This document shows positions 37,736 to 48,673 of a DNA stretch of 64,000 nt, in pieces. The translations under genes and the position numbers were made by a program. Position 1 is the stretch's first letter. Every line of letters starts with the position of its first letter. Under the pieces are notes generated by a model. It ran no database searches. It saw nothing but the letters and a program-made list of their open reading frames with translations, and was not told where the DNA came from. The stretch comes from Isoetes taiwanensis (taxonomy: Eukaryota; Streptophyta; Lycopodiopsida; Isoetales; Isoetaceae): NCBI GenBank assembly GCA_021234155.1, contig JAJEKV010000006.1, forward strand, positions 7,655,003-7,719,002, in the 5' to 3' direction.

Positions 37736-39440
37736 ATTGTTGGATGTTTTTACGATTTTTATACCTTTTTCCAATTGCATGTACTTATGCTTGAAATCTT
37801 CCTAACATCATCTTTATTTGACAAAAAATTTGGTATGTTTTTTTAGAGTATGACTCTACTCTATCTCGCAAAATCTAGACTTTCGATTTTACATTAATGA
37901 TCTGAATATGTTACATATACAAAGTTGTTTGTCTTAGTTCTTTTCAGATATTCAATAATCCCATTTAGAAGAGGTTTTTAGAGTTTAAACAAAATGGGTC
38001 AGGCAAATTCTTGGATTCATCGAGCTGCAGCTGGACCTCTAGCCATATTCCACAATGGAGAATTTGACATGGAAGGAAGAGACTCAAACAATGCGATTCT
38101 AGTTTTTAAATAAAGACATATCAATGGTTTTCCACTAGGCCTAATATTTTGTTGGTGTTGCATTTTATGACATCCTTTAGTGGAAAAAAAACCTTAACTT
38201 TGTGCGTGTCCTAGTTTTTGGTTTGGAGTCTTAGAGGGTGTCATGTAACAGTATGACAGTTCCTATTTGAAGTAAATGTGACTTCTCCTAATATAAAATG
38301 CAGTTGGGGACTAAATTTGGCCCTTGAACTTTTGGTTGTAAAGGTCCGCCTGACCGTGAATTTTCTCCAGGAAAATCTAACTTTTCCTAAAGGTCCGTTT
38401 TGTTCTACTATTAAACAAGAAGCCACTGCAAAAGACCAATTTCATCGCCTCGTGTTTGGACGGATATGCTCCTCGCCCTCATTCAACGTTTAGAAGGCAA
38501 AACAGAGCGCAATAGCCGTTTTCTCAAACGTGGATGGCTTTTCCTTCACATTGGGAGCTGTGCACTGATGCAAAATATATTGTCATGTTGACCGACAAGA
38601 CGTTTCAAGCATATGCTCAAAAGAAGTGGGTAAGTTTTTTTTTTATATTGGTAATGATTCTGTAGGCTCCCAGCTCCTAAACACGTTGCTTCACAAGCAA
38701 GAATTGAAGTTTACACAAGTATATTTTTTAGATCTTCTGTTCCCAAAAGGGTGTTATCAGTACATGCAAGAGGCACTGGAAATAGGGTTTTAAAGCAACC
38801 AAGTGGAAGAAGCGAAAACAAAAAACTACAAGCAGGTAGGTACTATGGACATTGTCATATTGAATAATATGATAACGAGATAGGATTTTTAGGCAAGTTG
38901 AGGCTAAGAAATTTGTTGCAATTGGCCACTAGATGTTAAAGAATTCAGTAATAGCAGTTTTCAAGCAAGAAATAAGTCTTGAAACATGTGAAAAGGAACA
39001 AATGTCCATTTCCACTTAGGGCGTTTAGCAGAATGATAGATTTTCATATGGTGTAAAAAGAATGCTGTTGTAAGATTGAACCACGTGTAAGGACAAGATG
39101 GCAGCGCATCAAACCTTTAGGATTGGGAATTATGCTGCAGGTGAAGAACCAGTTTAATTTCAGAAGTGACAGTGAATCTGATGCTTGTGTTGAAGAAAGA
39201 GGAGCTTTGAACAACATGCTGAAAGATTTGACTCCTCTGGCATGTGGATGTCAGACCTTGGACTAAGAGACCCACATGGCTTCATGACCTAACATGCACG
39301 AGACATACCCTAAAGATTAAACAAGAAAAAAAGGAGACATTTATTTAAAAGAATGTTCCATCACAACAGTATGCATAAGTCAGCAATGAGGCTACGGATA
39401 TCATAGCTCACATTATGTTCTATAACATCTCTTCTTCTTC
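37736..39440. other. AT-rich sequence, no recognised gene
   Basis: Possible short ATG frame at 37994 (MGQANSWIHRAAAG…, 39 codons) without known relatives. Nothing else. The right end is the 3' UTR side of the minus-strand EPFL gene. Confidence 0.4.
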
Positions 39441-39566
39441 TTCATAACATAGGCCTATTCTTGGCCAAAACAAAGCCTGATTGCTACATTTTTACATGTA
39501 CAGTACTATAGATCGTATGATCAGATTTATCTTGTTTTGCTATGGAAGCACTGGAGTGGAATTTAG

Positions 39567-40154
39567 TCATGGATTGAAGAGCTTTCCTTTGCATTTGCAT
39601 TTCCATCCTTCTGGCTTGTAATTCGAAGAAAAGACCTGATCTCTAGATGGAAGAGGTACTGTGGCAGTGGATCCCTGTTGTGGAGTTGGTAGCTGCACTG
39701 CCACACATGGGCTGCAAGTACTGCACTTGTTTCTGCAGTTAGGAGGTCCAGATCCCAGTCTAACATTCATGGAATTCATGGCATATTCACGGCTCTGCAA
39801 AAACAAAGACTTCATCAAGCTCTGCAATGCTTAACTAAAAAATGTCTAATCCTATCTACATAACGTAAGAAACTTAGCTAACATTTGTAAACACTTCTCA
39901 GATTCTTATGCTGCAACATCAAAGACATAAATGCACCTTGGCAAACTGGCTGCGGCTTGGTGTAAGCAATGGCAATGACTTTTCCCCTGCACCATATACA
40001 AATCCGGATTACATATAATTTAGTTTGTTAGTTCCTTGGAAGAGTATTTGTTAGAAGAAAAAAATTTACCTGACACAAAGATCCGAGATGCTATCACTTG
40101 AGAGAAAATAAAAAGAAACCAGGATATACTGATCAGTCTGTTGATGCGCACCAT
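39567..40154 (-). CDS. EPFL: EPIDERMAL PATTERNING FACTOR-like secreted peptide
   Basis: A complete three-exon gene: coding 40154-40070, 39986-39937 and 39794-39567, joined by GT-AG introns with matching phases (1, then 0). It encodes about 120 residues. Residues 1-22 form a signal peptide (MVRINRLISISWFLFIF…). A short propeptide follows, then the mature domain GSGPPNCRNKCSTCSPC…NYKPEGWKCKCKGKLFNP at the C-terminus, with six cysteines at the family positions. EPF/EPFL peptides are secreted ligands of ERECTA-family receptor kinases, with TMM modifying the response, in stomatal patterning and organ growth. The NYKP.GWKC ending resembles the EPFL1/2/3/8 group more than EPF1/EPF2 or stomagen. The ATG at 40154 is chosen because it begins the signal peptide. 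A reading frame further upstream starts at GTG. No frame defect is seen. This is the best-supported protein gene of the window. Confidence 0.93.
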
Positions 40155-40791
40155 TTTAATGCCATTAATGGGACTATGTATACAAATACGCCATTCATCT
40201 CTCACTCTTTTGCAATCTGGAAATGAAATAATGTCACGTTCACAAATATAAACTGCTCAGCGTGATGCTTCATCAACCCTTTTTTGCCTGTTCTTCTTGC
40301 AGAAAGAAAATATACAACTATAGGGTACTACTGCTGTGACTATCTACCATTGGCTCCATAATCAAACTGTTTTAAGTAAACTACCATAAAAAATGATCTG
40401 GGTTTTTGCGAACTACAGCAACGGTGATTTGGGTTTCTGTAATCTAAATGGCCGAAGTACAGAGCGTGAACAGGAATTGAAAAACAAACCTATAAAAACA
40501 GTTTGCAAACCGCCCTTCTGATAATACTTTATGTAAAAAACATGGTACTCTATCCTGAAAATCTAGGAGCATTCTAAGCCAAAAAAACAAAGGGCCCACA
40601 TCATAAATCTAACAATCTAGATCAGACTGAGCTACAAAAAGCTCAAATCCGGCCGAAGCAACATACAAACATCTAAGCGGATAAGAATCACGCGTATGTA
40701 AACCGAAAGAGAACATCTGAAAGGATCAGCAAGGAACAGCGGAAAAAGGCTGGAAAAAACGAGACCAAACAAGGGCAAGAACAGGTCTTAC

Positions 40792-41160
40792 CATTGGCAT
40801 GTCCCCCAAAGGGAATCGAAGACCAAAAGGGAAGAGGAAGCCTGATTGAGGCTGAAGCTCTGATAAAACCTGGGCGCCACAGCCGGATCCGGCAAATGCA
40901 GAGGAGACACAACAAGGGCGATGACAGGGGGCGCAGATGGGCAGAGGAGCAGATTGACAGAACCAATAAATGTGAAAATGTGATAGCGATGCAATCCAGC
41001 GAGAGGGGCCGATCGAACGGGTTATTGGGTGGATGGGACAAAGCTGCAGCGGAGGTAGGCTGCTGCTTCTTCTTCTGTTGCTGTGCTTCCGTTTGCAACA
41101 GCGGTGGCTATGGCCCGGACAGGATCCTCCCTGCAGCAACAGAGACATGCACATCGCTCC
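40792..41160 (-). other. Probable 5' UTR exon of the EPFL gene
   Basis: A GC-richer block upstream of the EPFL start on the minus strand. It ends in a strong donor, CCAATG/GTAAGA, at 40792. A matching acceptor (TTTCCAG) at 40217 would begin the exon carrying the start codon. Long open frames on both strands here are best read as shadows of this untranslated, CT-rich leader. Its 5' limit is not certain. Confidence 0.5.
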
Positions 41161-42524
41161 TTTCTTATGTTATTACGTCAACATGGAACCTCATGTCTGT
41201 ACGTGATTCGTCATCTTGAAACGCCGTCACCCTTTCATTGCGTTTTCCCATACTTGCTTGGGTGATTTTTTTTTTTTTCTTTTTTTTTCCTTTTAAATTT
41301 TTTTTTTTAAAATTGACTCGCCTTTGAGTTTTGATCTTCCCTCATACTATATACACTTCTTTACATATTTTCTCTACCCCTTTCATTCTCAAAAAACCTC
41401 TCCTCCCATTGACTCTACCCGTCTAAGACGGGAGAAAAAGAAAAACCTCAGTTGGTGTTCTATCAATTGTGTCCGTCCTGTCCACTACCCCAGCTATCTA
41501 ACGTTGGACAAACTGTACGACCCTAATTTAATTCATCTCAATCCCTTGATCAATCTAGTGACAGACTCTTTCTAGACTGTCTGTCCAAATGTCTCTCTTC
41601 ATACCAACTGCAGAAGCGTCCAAGAAGGAACACAACTCTCAAGAGAAATGCTAATGGTAATTCTTTCTTTCCCTTTTTTTCGTGGAAAATTTTGCTTCTC
41701 TCATTGAACTCAATTAAAAAATTTAAGTTTTTATCTAACCGCATACGAATTCAAGGGAGAACACGCCAAACTTGCTCTATGTTCTTGCCACTAGCTTCAG
41801 GCGGCAACTACGTTCAAAAGAACTTGCTACAACTCTGTACAGAATATCAAGTGTGTTGACCAATGATAATGACCCATGCTAGATCCAATACTAGCCTTGA
41901 ACTTTGTGGGTCCAATAAACTGCACCCATCGTGATCTAGACACCTAGGCCCAAGCTCTTTACCACATATATATCTTGGAAACCTAGTTTGGACAACATAC
42001 TAATAAGTTGGCAAAAAAGGTTGCAACTCAGAAAAGAGCAGGACATTAACAATAGATTTCAAGACGTGTTCTTTAAGGATGTCATTGTTTTCTTCACACA
42101 TATAGTATAATACGTATATCAAACTAGCAAATCCACTACTAGTAGTCATAGCTACTTCATGTGCATGTATTACATGTGGTGATATAAGGTCTCAATAACA
42201 AGACCAATGCTACTTAAGTATAGGAAATTCACTACTAGTTATTGATTCTTACGCCATTAACTACTCCATGTGTGTGTTTTACATGTGGTAGATTTAAGAT
42301 CTAAATGCTGATCAAGCTCGAACACGTGACTTTAGAAGTAGTTGAATTCGAGGGCTTTATTACATAGAGGAAAAAGAATGTAATCAATCTATTAAACAAT
42401 GATATTTTTTTATGCATAGTACTCTATGTAAGTCTCGATTGCTATAGAGACCAATGTTAATTAAGCTCAAATACATGACTTAGAAGTAATGGTTACTTAA
42501 GATCGCATGCCTAAATAATTGAAT
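41161..42524. other. AT-rich sequence, no recognised gene
   Basis: Probably includes the EPFL promoter near 41160-41400 (T-rich tracts, no clear TATA box). Two blocks near 42120-42190 and 42220-42300 repeat one another (ACTACT..CATGTG..TTACATGTGGT). Confidence 0.4.
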
Positions 42525-43170
42525 TGAATCGAATTGAATGGATTTTTATCGTCCTATGGGACCCAATCAAAAGGGCATGGAAAACGTATTATTGTCAGGA
42601 TTAAAAAATCCCCGCCCCGAAGATATTCGAGGGAAAAATTATCTTGGCAGTAATAAGAATGCCAATAAACTGTGATACATCATGAATCATTATGATACGT
42701 GTCAAGATACTGCCCGAGGACATAGCTAATCCATTATCTCCTGAAGATATGATCCCAGTAACTGCACTGAAGCCATGCTCAACATCACATGCCGCCGTTG
42801 GTTAGGCTGGGCCAACTCAGCATAGTGTGCCCAGATATAGTCGAATGCCGGACAGTTCTGAAGAGTGTGGTCCTCATCTTCAATCACTTCCAATTGGCAA
42901 CACTAACAAATCCTATTTTCGCGCGCCTCCCCAATCCATCCGCTCCTCTCAATTTTGAGGCAATATGCACCGGTGCAAATTGAAGCAATGAGTCTGCGCT
43001 TCTTCATGAACAGATGTGTAAGCATTATAGATCCTATTCAAGCAGCAGATTAACCTGGCACTGGTACTTTGCTGTCTTGACCTATTTCAAAGCACCTGCA
43101 TCCCAAGGCTTGCTGGGGAAGCAAGCATCAAGGTACTGCCTCAAGCTATGGTGATCGTCTTTTGTTTGTA
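42525..43170 (-). mobile_element. RTE-type LINE, 3' part (truncated)
   Basis: Minus-strand remnant of the C-terminal end of a LINE polyprotein. It shows the EDEDHTLQNCPAFDYIW stretch (about 42828-42895), typical of the zinc-binding tail after the reverse transcriptase, and upstream RQYLDACFPSKPW. The 3' UTR (42525-42665) matches two other copies in the window, and a degenerate TTCAAT tail ends it at about 42515-42540. Several stops interrupt the frame, so it is dead. The missing 5' part indicates ordinary 5' truncation. Confidence 0.7.
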
Positions 43171-43915
43171 CCTGTATCCCGGGGGGTGCACGCAGTAAAA
43201 ACCATAGAAAACATGTGAGTGTACGGGAGGGGGTTTTTCTAGGGCCAAAACCATACCCATATATGGGAGGGGGTATTTTTTTTGCTTAAATTCCGTATAT
43301 ATATAAGAGAAATATGGTAGGGGTATATAAAATATGAGGTATATTTTCTTAGAAAATTTCCGTATAAGGGATAATTTCTCTTAACCCTATGCACGCACAT
43401 GCCATATAGACTTTACATTAGGTGCATCCCCGGTGACCCGTATGCATCTGTGTTCTTGCACATTCCACCAGGAGAACCGCTGAGCTTTTTTTTCCTTCTA
43501 GTAGGCTTTGAGGTGCTGCAGACTCATTGCCATAGGTAAGCAAGATTGAAAAGACGAGTATTGGCCATGCTGGCAATCTTCTGAAAGTAGATAATGTGGC
43601 GATCGAGTGCAGCCCTCTGACGAGACAAGAAACTTGCCTCCCACAGAAGAATCTGATATGGGACTATGAATTTTACTCCAAGTGCCTGAGCTAGAAAGCT
43701 TTTTGTACCTGCTCCAAGCCATTCCAGGTGGCCAGGATATCGCCGAGCCCTAGAGTTCGATCCCTTATAGCAAAACGAGTTATATCAAGACCCTAAACAA
43801 GTGCGTCTGATGGGCACAGTCATAGGGTTCTGCTTTATGACTATTGTTTTGCATTGCATATAGTGCCTTCCAACCTATTATCACTCACAACTGGATAGAA
43901 GTGTCACAGTATGTG
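43171..43915. other. No recognised gene
   Basis: A block at 43187-43405 is flanked by weakly matching inverted ends (GTGCACGCA and TGCACGCAC) and is AT-rich inside. It might be a small inverted-repeat element, but this is too weak to call. Nothing else seen. Confidence 0.3.
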
Positions 43916-44042
43916 CATTAGGGCGGATTTGGGGTCTGAAAATGGCCTCCTATCAGCCATTCCACGTCATATTTCCGCTCCCTTTTTCCCATGCCACCTA
44001 GGATACCAAACTCTCATAATTACAGATTTGCTTGGAATATTC
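43916..44042 (+). mobile_element. Terminal part of a DNA-transposon-like repeat (copy A)
   Basis: Its first 31 bp (43916-43946, starting CATTAGGGCGGATTTGGGGT) are identical to the reverse complement of 54139-54169. The sequences inside differ completely. That pattern fits a shared terminal repeat of a non-autonomous family. The next 100 bp recur at 45916-45990. Confidence 0.5.
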
Positions 44043-44720
44043 TTCCGGAATAAGGGGGATTGCACATTCATGGCGCCATATGTATTTAATTTCGTTGGTT
44101 GTCGACGGGTTGATGCAACACGTGGCGCTTCTAAAATGCCCACTTGCATTATAGCATACCAGGCAACTCATGGCGGTGTCTCTTGATAAGCGTCGCGGCG
44201 TCACCGCCTTCTACATTTCAAAATTTGAATGTGTAGGTTGAAGCTTTGTATCGGTCGGACTTTCATTTCGAGGTATTGCGGCTGCGCTTTAACCGATCTT
44301 CACTTCATCCTAATCTGGGCTTCCCGCCCCTACAATTCGAAATTTGAATTTGCTTAATGTATAAAAGCATGGATTGTAGGAGAATGGACTTTTCGATTTC
44401 CATATGCACGTTGCAAATTTCAAAAAACGGTTAGTACGGACGTTCGGCTCACCGCGAAGTTTAATTGTGTTGGGGCATAAAAATACCACACCTTGATTTT
44501 CAGTGCGATCTACGATATGGAAGTTGCTTGTTGTCAAATTAAACTTAAACACAAGTGAGGAATTCGACTTACGTGGTTTTCTCGAGGAGGGTTTGGAGTG
44601 TTTTTTTTTAAAATCCCAATTATCGACATAGTGTGGACGTAGCATCTTGGTATTAAATAGTATGTTAAATTCGAATTATATCGGTGTTCATTTTCGGGTT
44701 AAACTCAAATCATATAGGTT

Positions 44721-44826
44721 TAGGAATAAGGTTAAAAAGGAAGATATTGGATATTTAGGAATAAGGTTAAAAAAGGAAGATATTGGATATTTAGGTATAA
44801 GGTTAAAAAGGAAGATATTAGATATG
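44721..44826 (+). repeat. Minisatellite, 35-36 bp period, three copies
   Basis: Three near-identical units, each GG(A/T)ATAAGGTTAAAAA followed by GGAAGATATT(G/A)GATAT. Confidence 0.9.
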
Positions 44827-45009
44827 GCTCAAATTTCGAGATATGCACATAATGGCATGTAATGATGGTTGATAGGACTGGAATACGAATCATTCCTCTG
44901 ATTTTCACGTCTAATCCAGCCCTATATCTATTCGCCTAGATTGGCCCATTCTCCCCAATCTAGCCCAATCTTCGCTAGATCCTCAGCCCAATTTCTCTAG
45001 TCCATCGCC

Positions 45010-45204
45010 ATGAAGAGATCAGCTACCAGGAAGAGCCGGAGGTGTCCTCCAAGAGCCTATTACGGCCTGGAAGAGGTGTTCCCTCCGCCAGTTCCCTCCA
45101 TTTGCCACCGGTTCTTGCTCTCGAATGCCTCGATTCCTCGATTCCTCGATTCCTTTGACGAGGAATCGGAGAATGAGGAATCGAGAGGAAATTTTGAGGC
45201 TTGA
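45010..45204 (+). CDS. Hypothetical 64-residue protein
   Basis: ATG start in a reasonable context, basic N-terminus (MKRSATRKSRRCPPR) and acidic C-terminus (DEESENEESRG). Part of it comes from a CCTCGATT microsatellite (45128-45152), so coding status is doubtful. A splice continuation is possible but not visible. Confidence 0.2.
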   Translation: MKRSATRKSRRCPPRAYYGLEEVFPPPVPSICHRFLLSNASIPRFLDSFDEESENEESRGNFEA

Positions 45205-45738
45205 GGAGTTCATCATGTGTGTTCTTGAAGGTGGATAGGAGATTCTTGAGAAAATGAGTGGTCACCGACCGGAGAAGCTAAGATGATGATGAAGATGAAG
45301 AAGTTGAAGACGAATCTGGCGACTTCGAGGAGCTCATGGCGTTAGTTCATGGTACATGCATGTTTTCTTTCTTTTCTTAAGCATTCAACTAAGGTTATTT
45401 ATTTCTTTTTTTTTTTTTGCGAGATGGTGAAGCGGATGAATGAAATTTGTTAGGGGCGAGCACCTCTTTTTTTTTCCTTGTTCTTAGTCGAGCTTGCCTC
45501 CGACTTCTTACCATATGACCGCAAGCCTCGGGCTTTTTGTTGTGAATAGTTGAAGCCTCAGGGCATTTAAATTTACAAAAGCGATGTAAAGCCATACGAC
45601 CATAAAAATTTTGAATGTAAAAAGTTTTTTTTGCTTCTAATTCCATTTGAATACCTAACTTTTTTTTTACTGTACATGTGTTACCACTCTTAAGTACATA
45701 AGTCATTATCCCTTTTCAAAGAGCATATTATTTTTCAA

Positions 45739-45806
45739 GGATCACACCAAGCGAATAGTACATATGCAACAAAAATGGAACACACTAAATTCGCATCGTG
45801 TGATCC
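45739..45806. repeat. GATCACAC palindrome P1
   Basis: GGATCACAC at 45739-45747 and its exact complement GTGTGATCC at 45798-45806, with partial pairing continuing inward (GCGAAT). First of five such pairs in 45.7-53.5 kb. Confidence 0.75.
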
Positions 45807-45915
45807 ACTTTCTTATTTGTTGTCAAATTAAAATTAAACACAAGTCCCTCGTCAATAGTCTCCCATTTGCATATAAAATATCTATCATTCCAAGTTATAT
45901 TATGTTTTATGAACT

Positions 45916-45990
45916 AAAATGGCCTCCTATCAGCCATTCCACGTCATATTTCCGCCCCTTTTTTCCCGTCAGATTTGCTTGGAATATTCT
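45916..45990 (+). repeat. Direct repeat of 43939-44042
   Basis: Shares about 52 bp from AAAATGGCCTCC to TTTCCGC and then CAGATTTGCTTGGAATATTC. The copy here lacks about 30 bp present in the other. A second shared block (TTGTTGTCAAATTAAA…, 44529 and 45819) shows the two-kilobase region is partly duplicated. Confidence 0.7.
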
Positions 45991-46083
45991 CGTCGTGTGA
46001 AGCTTTACAAGATAATAATAAAAAAGGGTTACTTTTGATTAAAGTTGTGAAAGATGTTACATTGAAAAACAAAATACAACGAC

Positions 46084-46554
46084 TCATTGTTGCTCTAGTG
46101 CGAGCTCTTCTTCATTATCTTCATCATCATCATCAGCTCCGTCCTCGTCTTCGTCTTCATCTCTTCCCCTCAAGCGAGCAATCACCCTATCCAAACGTTC
46201 CTCCAATCTGTCCACCATCTCTTTGTACATTTCCCGCTCCTGTCCCAATAGCACAGCGTGTTCTTACGCTTTGAATTAGCATCCTCGTTGTCCGTCATAA
46301 CACCTCGGTCGCGGTTGTTGGGGCATGTCATCTGTCCGACCTTCTATTCAACCTTTGATTTGCCTCTCGGCTACTGAGAAGCATGAGAAGGTTGAATTCA
46401 TTCTCTTCTTCTTTACGCTGAATTTAACGGCGTTTTCCTTTAGAAAATCATCTTGCTCCTTCAACCTCTTCATTAGAACACCCAACACTATGTCGGAAGG
46501 GAGTTCTATCCTCTTGCGTTTTCCATTATCAGCGGTTGAGGATGTGGAGGCCAT
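46084..46554 (-). pseudogene. Mini-gene unit 1: Ser/Lys-rich coiled-coil protein with acidic tail
   Basis: Minus-strand unit with an ATG at 46554 in the frame MASTSSTADNGKRKRIE, followed by a helical stretch (VLMKRLKEQDDFLKENA). After a shift of frame comes a second stretch at 46265-46084: a coiled coil (REMYKEMVDRLEERLDRV) and a run of Asp/Glu (DEDEDEDGADDDDED) ending at a stop. The start resembles unit 4 (MASSSSSSKRPRQD…MKRFKEIHDENNRLV), so these are paralogues. A TATA box lies 87 bp upstream. Function unknown. The frame change means a pseudogene, an unseen intron, or a sequence error. Confidence 0.45.
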
Positions 46555-46640
46555 AGATGACAAATGGGAGGGGCGTTAAGATTATAGAAGTGAGGAGCAA
46601 AGACTCTAACCGCGGAAGGAGCACAATGCAAGGACCTCAA

Positions 46641-46646
46641 TTTATA
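46641..46646 (-). promoter_or_regulatory. TATA box of unit 1
   Basis: Minus strand reads TATGTATAAATTGAGG, 87 bp before the ATG at 46554. Confidence 0.5.
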
Positions 46647-46784
46647 CATATTAAGCTTTCAACATATTAAACACACTTTCATTTTAAACGCGTGTCGGCC
46701 GGATTAAATCGGTTGTCCGCTAGAACACATTAATGGTGCTTGTCTGGCTGGAACACATTAATAACTATTCTAACTACCTTTGTA

Positions 46785-46851
46785 TATCACACCACGCTGA
46801 AATACGCACCACGAGCTTTAAAACCCTATGAAGGGTTTAAGCCGTGTGATA
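46785..46851. repeat. GATCACAC palindrome P2
   Basis: TATCACAC at 46785-46792 and complement GTGTGATA at 46844-46851, enclosing a perfect 7-bp stem (AAACCCT…AGGGTTT) at 46821-46838. It is upstream of the unit 1 TATA box. Confidence 0.75.
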
Positions 46852-46961
46852 CATCTTGTCATTCTCTCTACCACGGATATTGAAAATTAAAATAGGAAGC
46901 GTAATATTCGGCACATTTGTCAAAACTTTTCCCATTGAGAAATAAAACCAATTACAAACAT

Positions 46962-46996
46962 AAAAAAAAAAAGCGGGCCCCTCTAGGAGGAGCCCG
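46962..46996 (-). other. GC-rich hairpin followed by a T-run
   Basis: On the minus strand a stem of CGGGC(T)CC…GGGCCCG is followed at once by eleven T, a few bases after the stop codon of the unit 2 frame at 47001. It looks like a hairpin-plus-U transcription terminator, which is not a normal plant nuclear pol II signal. Confidence 0.35.
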
Positions 46997-47000
46997 ATGC

Positions 47001-47421
47001 CTATGATCGCCGGGCAAGCTCTTCACGGAGGGCGGTGATAATTTTTACGCTCCTCCAACATGATTGCCTGCCCGCAACCACGTTCTCATATTCCGCAACC
47101 TTATCTTCCCGCTCATCGAAGTTGGGCTCGGGCAGACCTCTCCCGATTGCGGCCCCTAAGCCTCTCTTGGAGGTTATATCTCGTGGCGCACATACCCGCG
47201 GTCTAAAGGCAGCCACCGATTGTCGGGCAAGACTAAAATCACCTCCCTAGAAGGCGGCCTTTTTCCTCTGCCGCGAACCCGCCTTTGGCGGCGTCTTCAT
47301 CATTCTTTTCTTTTTAGAAGGCGGATCCGTTCCTAAAACCCAAGACGAATGTTTCGAATTTCCTTGACCAAAACTTGAGACAAGATCTCGGCGAGGGGAT
47401 GGGGCGGGAGCGGGAGGCCAT
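47001..47421 (-). pseudogene. Mini-gene unit 2: basic protein with coiled-coil end
   Basis: Minus-strand unit starting with an ATG at 47421 (MASRSRP…), broken by frame changes. The longest frame (from about 47216) ends the unit: DITSKRGLGAAIGRGLPEP, then EREDKVAEYENVVAG and RSVKIITALREELARRS before the stop at 47001. No known domain. Layout (TATA box, MAS start, C-terminal helix) matches units 1, 3 and 4, though residue similarity is low. Some En/Spm-type transposon proteins end in such a coiled coil, which is the best alternative. Confidence 0.4.
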
Positions 47422-47511
47422 TGAAAGTGATGGGAGGGAGAGAGATGGCCGAGGGCGGATGTGGTAGAACAGGGAGATGGCGGATAGGAGAAGACAAAGG
47501 CCTCGAGGCGT

Positions 47512-47517
47512 TTTATA
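47512..47517 (-). promoter_or_regulatory. TATA box of unit 2
   Basis: Minus strand reads CTATATAAAACGCC, 91 bp before the ATG at 47421. Confidence 0.5.
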
Positions 47518-48059
47518 TAGAAACTAGAGATACGTTAGAATCTACGGTTTGAAAATGAAGATAAAGTTGTGTAATAATCCTACGAGGCGAAATTATAGCA
47601 TGCAATTAGGCAGCGGTAGCCTATGTTAGCATCATGGGATCCGTCATATCCTAAGCCGTCTTGTATGCGGCCGACAAAAAAGAGTGTTATTGTGGCGAAA
47701 TAAGATGCCACGTCCTTGGCATGACGTTGTCATCCACAAGCCACGCATATGTGAATAGATGTTGTCATCCACATGCAAATTCGCATTTACACCGCAAGTT
47801 ATCACATAATCTAGCTAGATATTTGTGTTACATATACTTTTCCATTAATAAATTATGAATTTATACATACAACGAGGTATGCGTTGTGGAGATCATCACG
47901 ACGCGAAATCCATTGATTGCTACCTAATTGCAAGAATGGCATTTGGCCGTGGTGATCTTTTAATAAAACAAAACAAGAGAACGGATAGAAGCAAGAAACG
48001 AGCAAATTTTTCTTTGAAACAAAAATATATATACAATGGCTACGGATCTTCATGATCCC

Positions 48060-48389
48060 CATTGAGCCGAAAAGCTGCGTTCTCATCCTCCGACTCGAAG
48101 CTTCTTCTCCATATCTTCTAAGCGCTGCGAAATATTGTGTGCGATTAAAAGCGCCTCGACCCCTCGACTATTGGCCTCTCGGTTTTGGTTAATGTTGCCG
48201 CTGAGCTCAAGGTCTCGCTCATGCGGATAGCCCCTCGCGGAATTCTAAATCGTTCCACCGCCTCCATCTTCTGACGAGAGACGATCATTTGGCTGCGGAA
48301 CCTCCTTGAATCTCTTACCACAAAGAAGGGTGATGTCCGCTGCAGCTGGGCGGATCGCCGATAAACTGAGGAGGGGATGAAGATGCCAT
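48060..48389 (-). pseudogene. Mini-gene unit 3: coiled-coil protein, degenerate
   Basis: Paralogue of unit 4. ATG at 48389 (MASSSPPQF…), later segments KRFKEV and DITLL in another frame, and the C-terminal part near 48060-48130 corresponding to the EDMEKKL end of unit 4. Frame changes break it. TATA box at 48528-48533. Function unknown. Confidence 0.4.
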
Positions 48390-48527
48390 GAGGAGAAGGC
48401 TAAGGCTAAGGGAGGGGGAGAAGATGAGCGGAAGGCTAAGAGGAAGGAGGAGAAGGGGCGAGAAGATGAGCGTGGCCGGAAGCGGAAGAGGATCTGGAGG
48501 TCGAAGCGCAAGATAGAAGGTCTTCTA

Positions 48528-48533
48528 TTTATA
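48528..48533 (-). promoter_or_regulatory. TATA box of unit 3
   Basis: Minus strand GTTATAAATAGAAGACC, identical over TTATAAATAGAAGACC to the unit 4 promoter. The ATG is 139 bp downstream. Confidence 0.6.
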
Positions 48534-48555
48534 ACGGGGATTTCGTAGTATTTGA

Positions 48556-48673
48556 GTCACACGCCAGCGAAGGATGCCGGGTCGTGAAAAATCGACCAGA
48601 TTACTTCGGCCGTCGTGGAGGAAAAAGGACCGTTATTTCTTCTAACGTCTTTTCTTCGAAAGCTTCGTGTGAT
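48556..48673. repeat. GATCACAC palindrome P3
   Basis: GTCACACG at 48556-48563 and CGTGTGAT at 48666-48673, immediately upstream of the unit 3 TATA box. Confidence 0.6.

Noticed and set aside
37476-37846. Open frames across the tRNA-Asp gene and its flank on both strands
   Set aside because: The tRNA gene explains the conserved sequence; the frames are chance readings of the duplicated flank.
40688-41219. Three overlapping open frames of 136-142 codons on both strands
   Set aside because: They overlap one another in a CT-rich block that ends in a strong splice donor in front of the EPFL start. Read as its 5' UTR exon; no protein motif in any frame.
43187-43405. Possible small inverted-repeat element (MITE)
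   Set aside because: Terminal match limited to about 9 bp with mismatches and no target duplication seen.
44721-44826. Possible CRISPR-like direct repeats
   Set aside because: Units are directly adjacent without spacers; an ordinary minisatellite in plant DNA.
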